Positions 9,128-17,133 of a stretch of DNA of 21,516 nt are shown here, one piece after another. Position 1 is the stretch's first letter; each line of letters starts with the position of its first letter. The DNA comes from Coemansia sp. RSA 1804. Taxonomy: Eukaryota; Kickxellomycota; Kickxellomycetes; Kickxellales; Kickxellaceae. The DNA is taken from the NCBI GenBank assembly GCA_027578815.1, contig JANBTH010000302.1:1-21516 (forward strand). The letters run 5' to 3'. The position numbers and the translations under genes are program-made. The notes beneath the pieces are model-generated. The model did no database searches and was not told where the DNA came from. It saw only the letters and a program-made list of their open reading frames with translations.

Positions 9128-9937
9128 CTAGAGCTTTGGCGTGCCAGTAATGATGCCCAGCGACACAGCCTTGCGACCCTTGTGCACAAGCGGCGATTTT
9201 CCAGGCAGCAGCTTAATAGTATCGCCACTGAGGGACTCGTCCTCGATGCACCGCACCATCTGGTCAACAACCTCGTCAACGGTCAAGATACCACCGGCGC
9301 CGAGCACTGAGGTGGAAGCACCCAACGCGCTGTCTCTAACCATCGCGGTGTCTGCAAAATTGGGTGCCACGGCATTGACCCTGATCGGCGGATCCGCCTG
9401 GGCCAGGGTAGCGCAGGCGGCAGTGAAGTTGACAACACCGCTCTTGGTGGCGCCGTAGACGGGGCCAAATTCGGCGGGGAAAAACGCCATCATCGACGCA
9501 ACATTGACAACGCAGCCGGGGTGCCCACGGTCGATGAAATGCTTCACCGCCACGCGCGTGCCCTCGATCGGCGCCTTCATGTTGATATCGATTGTGCGCG
9601 ACACCGATCCGTTATTTGCATCCGTCCATGGAACAGTCCCGCCAACCCCCGCGTTATTGACCATTATATCTACCCGCCCAAACTCCTTCTCCGCAGCCGA
9701 TAGAAGCCTGCTGATGCTGTTCAGATCACGTACGTCGCATCGATGGAACGCCGCTACCGTCTTGCGTCCGCCCGCCCCGGCTCTGCCATTGAGCTCGCGC
9801 GCAGTTTCGATCCCCTCCTCCTCCAAAACGTCCGCCACTACCACGAAGCCGCCCTTGTCGACTACTACCTCGGCGAGCCGCTTGCCGAACCCCCGCGCTG
9901 CACCCGTGATAACCGCAACCTTGCCGCTGATCTGCAT
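9128..9937 (-). CDS. Short-chain dehydrogenase, HPGD-like (GC-rich copy)
   Basis: A 269-residue classical SDR paralogous to the one at 7280-8071. The cofactor motif is TGAARGFG (11-18), with D36 after beta-2 (VADV) pointing to NAD(H). NNAG is at 94-97, the catalytic Ser is S148 and YGATK holds Y161 and K165, so the active site is complete. Shared blocks with the paralogue include IDIN-KAPIEGTR-AVK, GHPGCV and RCIEDE-L-GDT. It has a longer Gly/Ala-rich loop after residue 50 and a different tail (GIITGTPKL). Coding DNA is GC-rich, unlike its neighbour. Function is probably oxidation or reduction of a small hydroxy or keto compound; the substrate is unknown. The promoter lies in the gap to the gag-like gene. 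Confidence 0.9.
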   Translation of the reverse strand: MQISGKVAVITGAARGFGKRLAEVVVDKGGFVVVADVLEEEGIETARELNGRAGAGGRKTVAAFHRCDVRDLNSISRLLSAAEKEFGRVDIMVNNAGVGGTVPWTDANNGSVSRTIDINMKAPIEGTRVAVKHFIDRGHPGCVVNVASMMAFFPAEFGPVYGATKSGVVNFTAACATLAQADPPIRVNAVAPNFADTAMVRDSALGASTSVLGAGGILTVDEVVDQMVRCIEDESLSGDTIKLLPGKSPLVHKGRKAVSLGIITGTPKL

Positions 9938-10588
9938 TTACTTGAATGTATAGATGGATGATAGAATATTAGACACAATAAAAGAACAAGTGGAGAGGGA
10001 AATAAGTATAATAATGAAGAGAATATAAAAAAGACAAGGTTTTTTGTTACTGAAATCGGAACAATACTAAGAGGGGAAAACAAATGGAAGGAAGGAAAGG
10101 GGAAAAAGCAAAATATTGTTATTTTATATTGATGCACGGGACAGCGCATTTACTTTCCGTTTGTTTTCGTATTTGTATTAGTGAATGATAAGCATGTGGA
10201 GAGGATGTTTTTGTTTGTTTCCTTTTTCCTCTTGAAATCAAATGATAAAAACATCTTTATCTTGAAGGGGGGGGACCTTCGGGGCAAATTTAAGGTTCGA
10301 TAGCTCCGTGGTCTTGCCCACCTGTTGTTCTGTAATTACATCCACTCACGATGCTCCAAAGGTGCGGGAAACTCTATGAAAAAGAAACGCACATGCCTTT
10401 TTTTGCCAATCGCCTTTTTTATGTGGACGCAACCAGCAACTCGTAATTTTTAAAAAAAAACAGAGGACCATTATCCATCATACACTTTCTTTCCTACTTT
10501 TTCCTATGCATATCTGTTTGATGATGTCACTGATATAAGAAATAAATGATATGTCTGTTGTAATGTAAGCCGCGGGGGCCAATTGGGC
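9938..10588. other. Spacer between the SDR and gag-like genes
   Basis: 651 bases holding the promoter of the GC-rich SDR and the 3' UTR of the gag-like gene, both on the minus strand. A run of eight G lies at 10267-10274, inside a locally GC-richer patch (about 10265-10380) flanked by AT-rich DNA. The patch contains GGTTCGATAGC, which resembles a tRNA B box only in part. No RNA gene could be supported. Confidence 0.5.
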
Positions 10589-12595
10589 TCAGGACACGGC
10601 TCCATGGGTTTGCTGCTTGGCGTTCCAGTTGAGCGTCTGCGTGTATCTGCGGGTGGATCTTCCCATAGACCCACCACCACCACCACTCCCGCCTCGCCTG
10701 CTGCTGCTGCTGCCAGACTGACCATGCGCACGCAATCCGCCGCCATTGTTGTTGTTGCCATTGTTGTTGGTGTGACTAGGGGCCTGCAAAGCCACATTGC
10801 CGGATCTCCAGGTCATTGACGAAGACGGCGCAGACGATGGCTGTGGGGACGATGGGACCACAGGGGCAGGCTTCGGCTGTATGGCTGTCGTGCCTCTGGG
10901 CACCACCGCCAGCGACGATGGCAAGATGCCCAGCTTCTCGCGCAACTGCTGGTTGGGCACAACAACATCCGACGGCAACGGGCATTCCGCGGCAATATGG
11001 CCCTTCTGTCTGCACCGGTAGCAGAGTCGCGGACGTCGCCGCCGAGAGTCCGATTGCACACGCAGCATGGACGAAAGGCTTTCCAACTGGTCTGCTAGGT
11101 TGTTCAGCTCTGTTGCTGATCTTGATCCATCGTCCGTTTCGCTCCCTGCATCCAGTCCTGCTGCTGCTAATCTCTGGTGGACCATCCCGTCGTTGGCTCC
11201 CGATGCGTCGTACATGCTGTACGATGAATACTCGTCATCGTGGTCCTCGCCATTGTACTGGTGCGAATGGTGGCCCATGTAAGCCCCAGGTCCACCTAAT
11301 GCATACGGTGATGATGATTGTACGGGCGTCATCGAGCGAGATTGTCTTGCAACACCAGCGGCTGCTGCCGCGGCTGGCGTCCAAGTATGGTGGTTGTGGC
11401 TCGATACCATTGGTCTAGCGTTAGAAAAGTTGGATATCGATGCAGAATGAGTGAGTGCATAGGTTGACATGCTCTGGCGATGATGCCGCCTCTGCTGGGC
11501 GTCAGGCAGTCTTGGCGGAGTCCAGAATCCGTTCTCGTGTGCCGAAGCCATCATACCGCCCTGATTGGCCGGATACGGCATCGGCGTCTGCGGACTACCG
11601 GCTCCCTCAAAGTCATCGTCAAGCGAAAACGACGCCCCGTTTGCTGTGTACCCCCGGACTGATCCGACTCCGCTGTCTAGAAGCAGATCATCGTCCGTTT
11701 CGCTGCTGTAGGAATACGTCTTGTCGATGGCGTCAGTGTGGCGTCCTTCGGCAGCAATAGCAGTAATATTAAACGAACCATCTGGAGTTGATACTGTCTT
11801 TATTACTGTTTTTCTGGGCTCCGCAGCAGCAGCATCACTGGCAGCAGTAGTGGTAGACGAAGTAGAACCAGTTGCTGCTGTCGGTGTTGTTGTTGCCGTG
11901 GAAGCTGTAAACGAGCTAGACGAGTCGCTGGTGGGCGACAGCTCTCCAACAGTGTTAACAGAAGATGGGTGTGTGGGAGGCGGGGACAACAGAGGCGTCA
12001 GCTTGGCTACCTTGTAGAGGTGCTCGGGAGCAACAAACGCAACAGCCTTGTCAATCGTATCGAGGCGACGCAAAAGAAGCTCCCAGCGCGTCTTCTCGCT
12101 CCTCAGACCGTTAGCAAAATGCACTGCAAGCAATTTAGAGTCCAATGGATGTGCTGCAACAAGCGTCGACATGGCGCTGACAAACCGTTGTGCGTATTCC
12201 GAGCTGCTCTCTCCTGTCTGCTGCTTCAGATTAAGCAGCTGAACAAGCGCTCTGTCCTGCTGGTACTGGTCGGAGAACTCGAACGTCAGGGCTGCCTTGA
12301 GGTTGGGCCATGAGTTTGGGTCGATTGCCTCGTCCCCCAGAGTTCTTGCTTTCTGCGCCTCGCCTTTGTCGTTGTCGTTGTTTGTAGATGACGCCGATGT
12401 TGCCGTCGGTGCTGGTTTTGCCGTTTGGATTGTTTTGCGTGCTATGCCCTTGAGCATCGTGCGGGCGTAACAGAATGCCACCTGGTTGGACCATTTGAAA
12501 TGCTTGCGCAACGACTCCACGCTGGACACGAAATCGTGGACATCCTCGTCCGGCAGTCCACTAAACGAAATAAATGCAGGTCCCTCGTCATCCAT
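10589..12595 (-). CDS. Stand-alone Gag-like protein with CCHC zinc knuckle
   Basis: A 668-residue protein read from the ATG at 12595 (MDDEGPAFISF). An in-frame ATG 18 codons upstream adds only a hydrophobic stretch. Residues about 12-190 resemble the retrotransposon Gag capsid region of Ty3/Gypsy elements: FVSSVESLRKHFKW, a W-NLKAALTFEF block, then ALVQLLNLKQQTGESSSEYAQRF and the following helices. A long Ser/Thr/Ala-rich, low-complexity middle follows. A single CX2CX4HX4C zinc knuckle has C525, C528, H533 and C538. The tail is Gly/Ser/Arg-rich. The frame is intact, and no protease, reverse transcriptase, RNase H or integrase frame was seen on either side. This fits a host gene derived from a retrotransposon gag, probably binding nucleic acid. 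A lone fragment of a recent element is the alternative. The function is unknown. Confidence 0.8.
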   Translation of the reverse strand: MDDEGPAFISFSGLPDEDVHDFVSSVESLRKHFKWSNQVAFCYARTMLKGIARKTIQTAKPAPTATSASSTNNDNDKGEAQKARTLGDEAIDPNSWPNLKAALTFEFSDQYQQDRALVQLLNLKQQTGESSSEYAQRFVSAMSTLVAAHPLDSKLLAVHFANGLRSEKTRWELLLRRLDTIDKAVAFVAPEHLYKVAKLTPLLSPPPTHPSSVNTVGELSPTSDSSSSFTASTATTTPTAATGSTSSTTTAASDAAAAEPRKTVIKTVSTPDGSFNITAIAAEGRHTDAIDKTYSYSSETDDDLLLDSGVGSVRGYTANGASFSLDDDFEGAGSPQTPMPYPANQGGMMASAHENGFWTPPRLPDAQQRRHHRQSMSTYALTHSASISNFSNARPMVSSHNHHTWTPAAAAAAGVARQSRSMTPVQSSSPYALGGPGAYMGHHSHQYNGEDHDDEYSSYSMYDASGANDGMVHQRLAAAGLDAGSETDDGSRSATELNNLADQLESLSSMLRVQSDSRRRRPRLCYRCRQKGHIAAECPLPSDVVVPNQQLREKLGILPSSLAVVPRGTTAIQPKPAPVVPSSPQPSSAPSSSMTWRSGNVALQAPSHTNNNGNNNNGGGLRAHGQSGSSSSRRGGSGGGGGSMGRSTRRYTQTLNWNAKQQTHGAVS

Positions 12596-13232
12596 GGTCG
12601 GTACAGATAAAAATAAAGATAATAAAACGAAAGAAAGCCCGCTTTCCAATGTTTTTGAGTTAAAAGTGGATTATTGAAACCCAGCTGCTTTGAAACTAAA
12701 CCTTCTCAAGAAGAAAAAAGAGACAAGATAAAATAGGATGATGCAGATGAAATAAAAGACAACAGTGCAAAAAGGAAAATAGAAAGGAAAGGGAAAAGAG
12801 ATATTTGAGTCTTCTTTGTTTGTCAAGGAACAAATAATAAAGAAAGAGTAATCAGAAAGGAAGAGAAGAGCTTGTTCAAGGAGACTCAAAGGGAAAAGAG
12901 CACTTTATTCCTACTTCTTCCCTTGATGGCTTGGCCATCTCTCTCTCTTCGAGTGTGCCACACGCAACCTATTCTGGGCTACAGACATGCTCACAAAGAT
13001 GTTGGTGAACGAAGGTACAAGATTCTGGCGGTTTTTAAACTGCGAGGTCCCAAACTCTGCTACTAAAAGAAAGACCGAGCCGACACCGAGTCGTAGACGG
13101 GTTATGTTTACTGCTTGGCTCGCGACTCGTTTGCGATGCAAAGAAAAGAAAAAGCGCCTTCTTTGTGAGGATTCAGGGATTCGCAGTCTGGAGGACAGCG
13201 TCAGCCTCGCTCAGGCCTAGATGTACTTGTGA

Positions 13233-13451
13233 GGATGCGGACGAGCGGGTTCCTTCTTCTATTAACTGTATCCTATTTTCAAGGTTTTTCTGGTAAGTAT
13301 CCGCGCATCCATCCATTGCTAAAAATAAGGGCGGTCTTTATTTCCAGCGCATCCATTGAAACGATGGCCTGTGTGTACAGGAGCGTGCTTCATGAACCGA
13401 ATGGATTCACCGTTTATCCGTAGTTGGTTGCGGCAATACGGATTCGCATCC
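13233..13451. repeat. Four CGCATCC heptamers upstream of RPP0
   Basis: CGCATCC occurs at 13304-13310, 13349-13355 and 13445-13451, and as its complement GGATGCG at 13233-13239. The second and third share the longer block GCGCATCCAT. Repetition within 220 bases is unlikely by chance and may mark a factor-binding site for this ribosomal protein gene, or a local duplication. Confidence 0.45.
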
Positions 13452-13524
13452 GAATGCATTGGCAAATTCAAATGTGGATTTCGTTGGCTAAATTCGAAAT
13501 TCCCTTTAACCTGTCTGCTTGTAG
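13293..13524 (+). other. RPP0: Candidate 5' UTR intron of RPP0
   Basis: GTAAGTAT at 13293 is a full-consensus 5' splice site. A pyrimidine-rich segment ending CTGCTTGTAG at 13524 gives a good 3' splice site, 65 bases before the RPP0 start codon. Removing these 232 bases would leave a short leader. Leader introns are common in ribosomal protein genes. The branch site is unclear. Confidence 0.45.
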
Positions 13525-13589
13525 ATCTTTAAAGCTAACACCACCAAGGGTTGCCCCCACGAACACGAAACAAACAAAGTTTAACAACG

Positions 13590-14812
13590 ATGTCGAAGGG
13601 AGAGAAGAAAGCCGCCTACTTCGCCAAGCTCGAGAAGTACCTGACGACGTACAAGTCGATCTTCATCGTCAATGTGGACAATGTCAGCTCGCAGCAGATG
13701 CACATGATCCGTCGCTCTATGCGTAGCCAGGGTGAGGTTCTGATGGGCAAGAACACGATGGTTCGCCGTGCACTGAAGCTCCTGATTCCCCAGCACCCAC
13801 AGCTGGAGAGCCTTACTCCCCACGTCAAGGGCAACGTTGGTTTCGTTTTCACCAACGACGATCTGAAGGAGGTCCGCGAGAAGATCATCTCGAACCGTGT
13901 TGCTGCCCCAGCTCGTGCCGGTGCCATTGCTCCCGTTGATGTTGTTATCAACGCCGTCAACACTGGTATTGAGCCCGGAAAGACCTCGTTCTTCCAGGCC
14001 CTCGGTGTTCCTACCAAGATTGCCCGTGGTACCATTGAAATTACGGCCGATGTGCATCTTGTCAAGGTTGGCGACAAGGTCGGTGCCTCCGAGGCTACTC
14101 TGCTCAACATGCTGAACATCTCGCCATTCACCTACGGTCTCTCCGTTGTGCAGATCTACGACAGCGGATCCACCTTCTCGGCCGAGGTTCTGGATATCAC
14201 TGAGAGCGATCTTGTTGACCGTCTGATGGAGGGCATTGCCTCGATTGCTTCCATCTCGCTGGCCATCGACTACCTTGCTCTGCCTGCCGTGCCCCACCTC
14301 ACCATCAACGTCTTCAAGGAGATCCTGGCTATCTCGATTGCCACCGACTACACCATTGATGCCGCCAAGTCGGTAAGTGCTTTTGCTGTTGCCTCTCTTT
14401 GCTTGCGTTTTGGAGATGGCTGATGACGCGTGTGTTGTGTGTTACCCTATGATGGTTATGTGAACAATCTATGACTGTGCAATGATTTCTTTAAACTCTA
14501 ATTTTCTTCTGAGGATTGCACACAAACCCACCTCGATTTCTTTCTCCTGCGCTGTGCTTTTTGCTTTATGACCGATGGACACGGGGATTATTTGCTAACT
14601 CTACTGTTTATCTTACCTTTCCATGTGCGCATGGCTGTGTTGCTTTACTATAGATCAAGGAGCTCCTGGACAACCCCGAGGCTCTTGCCGCTGCTGCTGC
14701 TGCTGCTGCATCGGCCTCTGCTGCCCCTGCTGGCGGTGCTGCCGAGGAGAAGAAGGCCGTGGAGGAAGAGGAGGAGTCCGACGAGGACATGGGCTTCGGT
14801 CTGTTCGACTAA
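13590..14812 (+). CDS. RPP0: 60S acidic ribosomal protein P0 (uL10), two exons
   Basis: A 313-residue protein encoded by exon 1 (13590-14372) and exon 2 (14654-14812), joined in phase 0 between S261 and IKELLDNPEA. P0 forms the base of the ribosomal stalk that recruits and activates elongation factors. The N-terminal rRNA-binding domain (MSKGEKKAAY, then MGKNTMVRRAL) and the central domain are complete. The C-terminus has the Ala-rich hinge, a KK-E-rich segment and the conserved stalk tail SDEDMGFGLFD. Length matches yeast P0 (about 312). The start was chosen by homology; an in-frame ATG 13 codons upstream (13551) adds MPPRTRNKQ, which is not part of the family. It is the only gene here with an intron inside the coding region, and that intron appears to carry a snoRNA. 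Confidence 0.96.
14373..14653 (+). other. RPP0: RPP0 coding intron
   Basis: A 281-base intron beginning GTAAGT and ending TATAG, phase 0. A branch-like TTGCTAACT lies at about 14592-14600, some 55 bases from the 3' end. Splicing restores the P0 frame: without it the protein stops 17 residues past the junction and lacks its stalk tail. The intron is long for such a compact genome, and its middle holds a box C/D snoRNA candidate. Confidence 0.93.
14435..14525 (+). ncRNA. Candidate box C/D snoRNA in RPP0 intron, 18S rRNA guide
   Basis: A C-like box ATGATGG (14449-14455, one mismatch to RTGATGA) and a perfect D box CTGA (14509-14512) are enclosed by a terminal stem. TTGTGTGTTACCC (14435-14447) pairs with GGATTGCACACAA (14513-14525) apart from two mismatches and one G-U pair. 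Just upstream of the D box, ACTCTAATTTT (14495-14505) is exactly complementary to AAAATTAGAGT, part of a highly conserved segment of eukaryotic 18S rRNA. The fifth-nucleotide rule points at an A in the A-run of that segment. From memory, yeast snR53 methylates an A (A796) in this region, so this may be its counterpart. Possible inner D' and C' boxes are ATGA (14471) and ATGATTT (14482). CTGATGA at 14420 is an alternative C box without a supporting stem. Confidence 0.62.
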
Positions 14813-15032
14813 GCAACGAAACGAAGGAGATACTTTCTCGGTCTTGCCGTTGTACCAAGTTGATGTTTTTTTCATTTTTCATCTTTTTCGTTAATAATGA
14901 AATCAACGATAAATGGAAGCTCTGTGTATTATTGTATTTGATCGTGACTTTTGGTGGTGGTGGTGGGGGGGTTTAAGAGTGTAGATATGTTAGTATACGA
15001 AACCCCTGGCTTGGTTCTCTCTTCTCCCATTA

Positions 15033-15974
15033 TCAGAACTCGAATCCGAGCAGCATGTTGTCGATCAGACGGGTGGAGCCCATCCGCCACGCGCCCGAGA
15101 GAATAGCCCCGCGCTCGGTGGAGACCTCGGCGACCTCGCTCAGATCATCGGGACTGCTGAGACTGATGTACTCGATATCCAAACCGGCCTTCTCGGCCTC
15201 CCCACGCACCGCAGCAAGCAGTGCCTCGCGGCCCGTCGTGCCATTGTGGTACAGATCGCGAGCCCGACACATGCCACGATAGAAGGCCGGCGCCCTCGAG
15301 CGCTGCTCATCGGACAGATAAACGTTCCTGCTGCTCAGTGCCAGGCCATCGTGGTCGCGCTCGGTTGGCGCCACCACGACGTTGAGCGGGAAATGGAGGT
15401 CCTGCACCATTGCGCGCAACACGCAGGACTGCTGGACATCCTTCTGTCCAAAGACCGCGTGGTCCGGCATGACGATGTGGAACAGCTTGGTGACAACCGT
15501 CGCCACGCCGCGGAAAAAGTGCGGCCGCGTGCCGCCCTCCAGCATCTCGCTTAACCCGAGCACCTCGACAAACGTGCCCCGCTGCTGGTCTCTCTGCAGA
15601 CTGATCCCTCTTGGGTACATTTCGGACACGGTGGGGACAAACACGGCGACGCTCGGCATCGAGGACGGTGGCTGCAGCTGTTGTCTGAGTTGGAACTGCT
15701 CAAGCTTGCTTATATCGTCGGCAAGTGTCCGCGGATACTTGTCCAGGTCCTCGTGGGGTGCAAACTGCGCTGGGTTGACAAAGATGCTTACTACTACTGC
15801 TCCGCTTTTCTCGGCCGCTACCCGGATCAGACGCAGATGTCCCGCGTGCAACGCCCCCATCGTCGGTACCAGTCCGATGGTCTTGCCTAATGCTCTTTGC
15901 TGTGATGTCCAGGCCCTCACTTGTTTCACCGTGTGTAGTACGGTCACTGAATTATCAGCAGCGGTATCGTCCAT
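15033..15974 (-). CDS. PAN6: Pantothenate synthetase (pantoate-beta-alanine ligase)
   Basis: A 313-residue PanC family enzyme. It condenses pantoate and beta-alanine with ATP to form pantothenate (vitamin B5), the precursor of coenzyme A, in the cytosol. Signature blocks in order: PTMGALHAGH (residues 37-46, the HIGH-like nucleotide-binding motif), VSIFVNPAQF (62-71), FFRGVATVV with KLF (153-165), FGQKD (175-179) and LALSSRN (211-217, the KMSKS-like loop). Length is near that of yeast Pan6 (about 309), with a short insertion around residues 93-107 that is rich in Gln. The active site looks complete. The gene converges on RPP0 (220 bases between the stops) and is divergent from the MEA1-like gene. 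Confidence 0.95.
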   Translation of the reverse strand: MDDTAADNSVTVLHTVKQVRAWTSQQRALGKTIGLVPTMGALHAGHLRLIRVAAEKSGAVVVSIFVNPAQFAPHEDLDKYPRTLADDISKLEQFQLRQQLQPPSSMPSVAVFVPTVSEMYPRGISLQRDQQRGTFVEVLGLSEMLEGGTRPHFFRGVATVVTKLFHIVMPDHAVFGQKDVQQSCVLRAMVQDLHFPLNVVVAPTERDHDGLALSSRNVYLSDEQRSRAPAFYRGMCRARDLYHNGTTGREALLAAVRGEAEKAGLDIEYISLSSPDDLSEVAEVSTERGAILSGAWRMGSTRLIDNMLLGFEF

Positions 15975-16298
15975 GCTTTCTTGCTCTTCCGGTGGCGGTG
16001 GTGCTTTGTGAAGAAGAAAAAAAAGGAAATGAGTGTGGGTGTGTAAATAAAGAATTCAAGAAAAAAGGAGAGATAAGAAAAATAGGACATTATTTCTGCG
16101 CATTGTAACGCATTTATCGTGCGCACTTTGAATTTTATCGTATTCCCCATACTCTTGAGCAGGTCGCACAAGTCAGCAACACTTAGAAATCAACGATCTT
16201 TCTTCCAGGACTTGTTTATATGCATTCATACACTTTTTGTTTCAGACACCCTTTTTAGGCATTTAGTGCATTGCTATTTGTTATATTTCTTACTGGAT
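15975..16298. other. Divergent promoter between PAN6 and MEA1-like gene
   Basis: 324 bases between two divergent start codons, expected to hold both promoters. A-rich near 16010-16085 and T-rich nearer the MEA1-like start. No gene, repeat or RNA was recognised. Confidence 0.6.
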
Positions 16299-17027
16299 AT
16301 GCCAAACACAGACCGCCAGCTAGGCGACGACAGAGATGGCAACGCAGATCCTGGAAGACAGCCTGAAACAGCCGGGGATGAGATTGATGCAATCGGTGGG
16401 CCTGAACCAAACCTGCCAAGCGAGAGCGAGGAGGGCCCAGATGATGAGGATATCTTTGTTCCCGAAGCAAGCTATGCTCCGCTGGAGGACGACATTGACT
16501 ACGCCAACGATGGCGATGAAAATGACGATGATTATGGATCCAACAAGTCAAACAAGGTCCAGTTGTCTGATGCGCAGGCAGAGATGACTGAAGACCAAGC
16601 GGATGCTATTGATCTGGATCGGATTCTGGAGGACCGGATCAATGCGGAAATAGCAAAACGTAGCAGTCCTGAAGAGAAAAAAAGAGCCACAACCAACACT
16701 ACGTTTGCTGGTGCTGGTGATGCTGGTGGTAGTAGCCGACACCTGGATCCACGCTCTCTGGCGCCAATGGAGATTGATATCGGCTCGTCCAAGGATAAAG
16801 CGATAATGTCTGCAGAAACTGCCCAGACAATAAAGAATATCATGGCTGGGATCCAGCTGAGCGATGCTGCTATTCCTGGGTGGGCGAAACGGGTGCCTGA
16901 GGATGCGTGGATGCCGCGACGCAAACAGCAGCCGCCGCAGCAGCCGCCATCGCTGTCATCACCCTGCTTCGCCGATTTGACCGGTCCTACAGCACCTTCC
17001 AACACCAAGGACCAGCCGCCCTCTTGA
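16299..17027 (+). CDS. Acidic protein resembling MEA1 (male-enhanced antigen 1)
   Basis: A 242-residue, strongly acidic, mostly disordered protein. Two segments recall animal MEA1. The first is SYAPLEDD (58-65), in an acidic stretch like the SYQPLNQD of MEA1. The second is a C-terminal block (about 170-204) with TIKNIMAGIQL, then IPGWAKRV and PEDAW, matching the MEA1 pattern of a VK-TMAG-SLP helix followed by VPAWA and a D-x-x-W. In between are a DLDRILEDRINAEIAK helix (106-120) and a basic patch (EEKKR). The tail is Pro/Gln-rich. The start is MPNTDRQ; the longer upstream frame translates AT-rich promoter. The MEA1 family has no established biochemical role, so none is assigned. The match is made from memory of the family and should be treated as probable only. 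Confidence 0.68.
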   Translation: MPNTDRQLGDDRDGNADPGRQPETAGDEIDAIGGPEPNLPSESEEGPDDEDIFVPEASYAPLEDDIDYANDGDENDDDYGSNKSNKVQLSDAQAEMTEDQADAIDLDRILEDRINAEIAKRSSPEEKKRATTNTTFAGAGDAGGSSRHLDPRSLAPMEIDIGSSKDKAIMSAETAQTIKNIMAGIQLSDAAIPGWAKRVPEDAWMPRRKQQPPQQPPSLSSPCFADLTGPTAPSNTKDQPPS

Positions 17028-17133
17028 GCACGCATGCACCTTGCTTTATTATTCAGTTGGTATCGTCAAAAAACAGGCTTGTACTACTCAGCCATATTAG
17101 CAAATTTATCCCAGCCGCTCAACCTGCCAGTTG

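Larger units (their letters stand above)
12596..13589. other. Divergent promoter region between gag-like gene and RPP0
   Basis: 994 bases between divergent starts. The part near the gag-like gene (12596-12900) is A-rich and purine-rich on this strand. The part near RPP0 is GC-richer, contains four copies of CGCATCC (or its complement) at 13233-13451, several short hairpins, and a likely leader intron. Open frames here end without any domain or simply run into RPP0. No tRNA or rRNA was recognised. Confidence 0.6.

Noticed and set aside
10260..10345. Possible tRNA or small RNA in a GC-richer patch with GGTTCGATAGC
   Set aside because: The B-box match is incomplete, and no A box or cloverleaf could be formed.
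13424..13726. 100-codon frame overlapping the RPP0 start
   Set aside because: It is out of frame with RPP0 and crosses the proposed leader intron; RPP0 is unambiguous in the other frame.
13581..14297. 238-codon open frame antisense to RPP0
   Set aside because: A by-product of strong codon bias in RPP0; no recognisable protein features.
14420..14426. CTGATGA as the C box of the intronic snoRNA
   Set aside because: Its flanks do not pair with the bases after the D box, whereas those of ATGATGG at 14449 do; kept only as an alternative.
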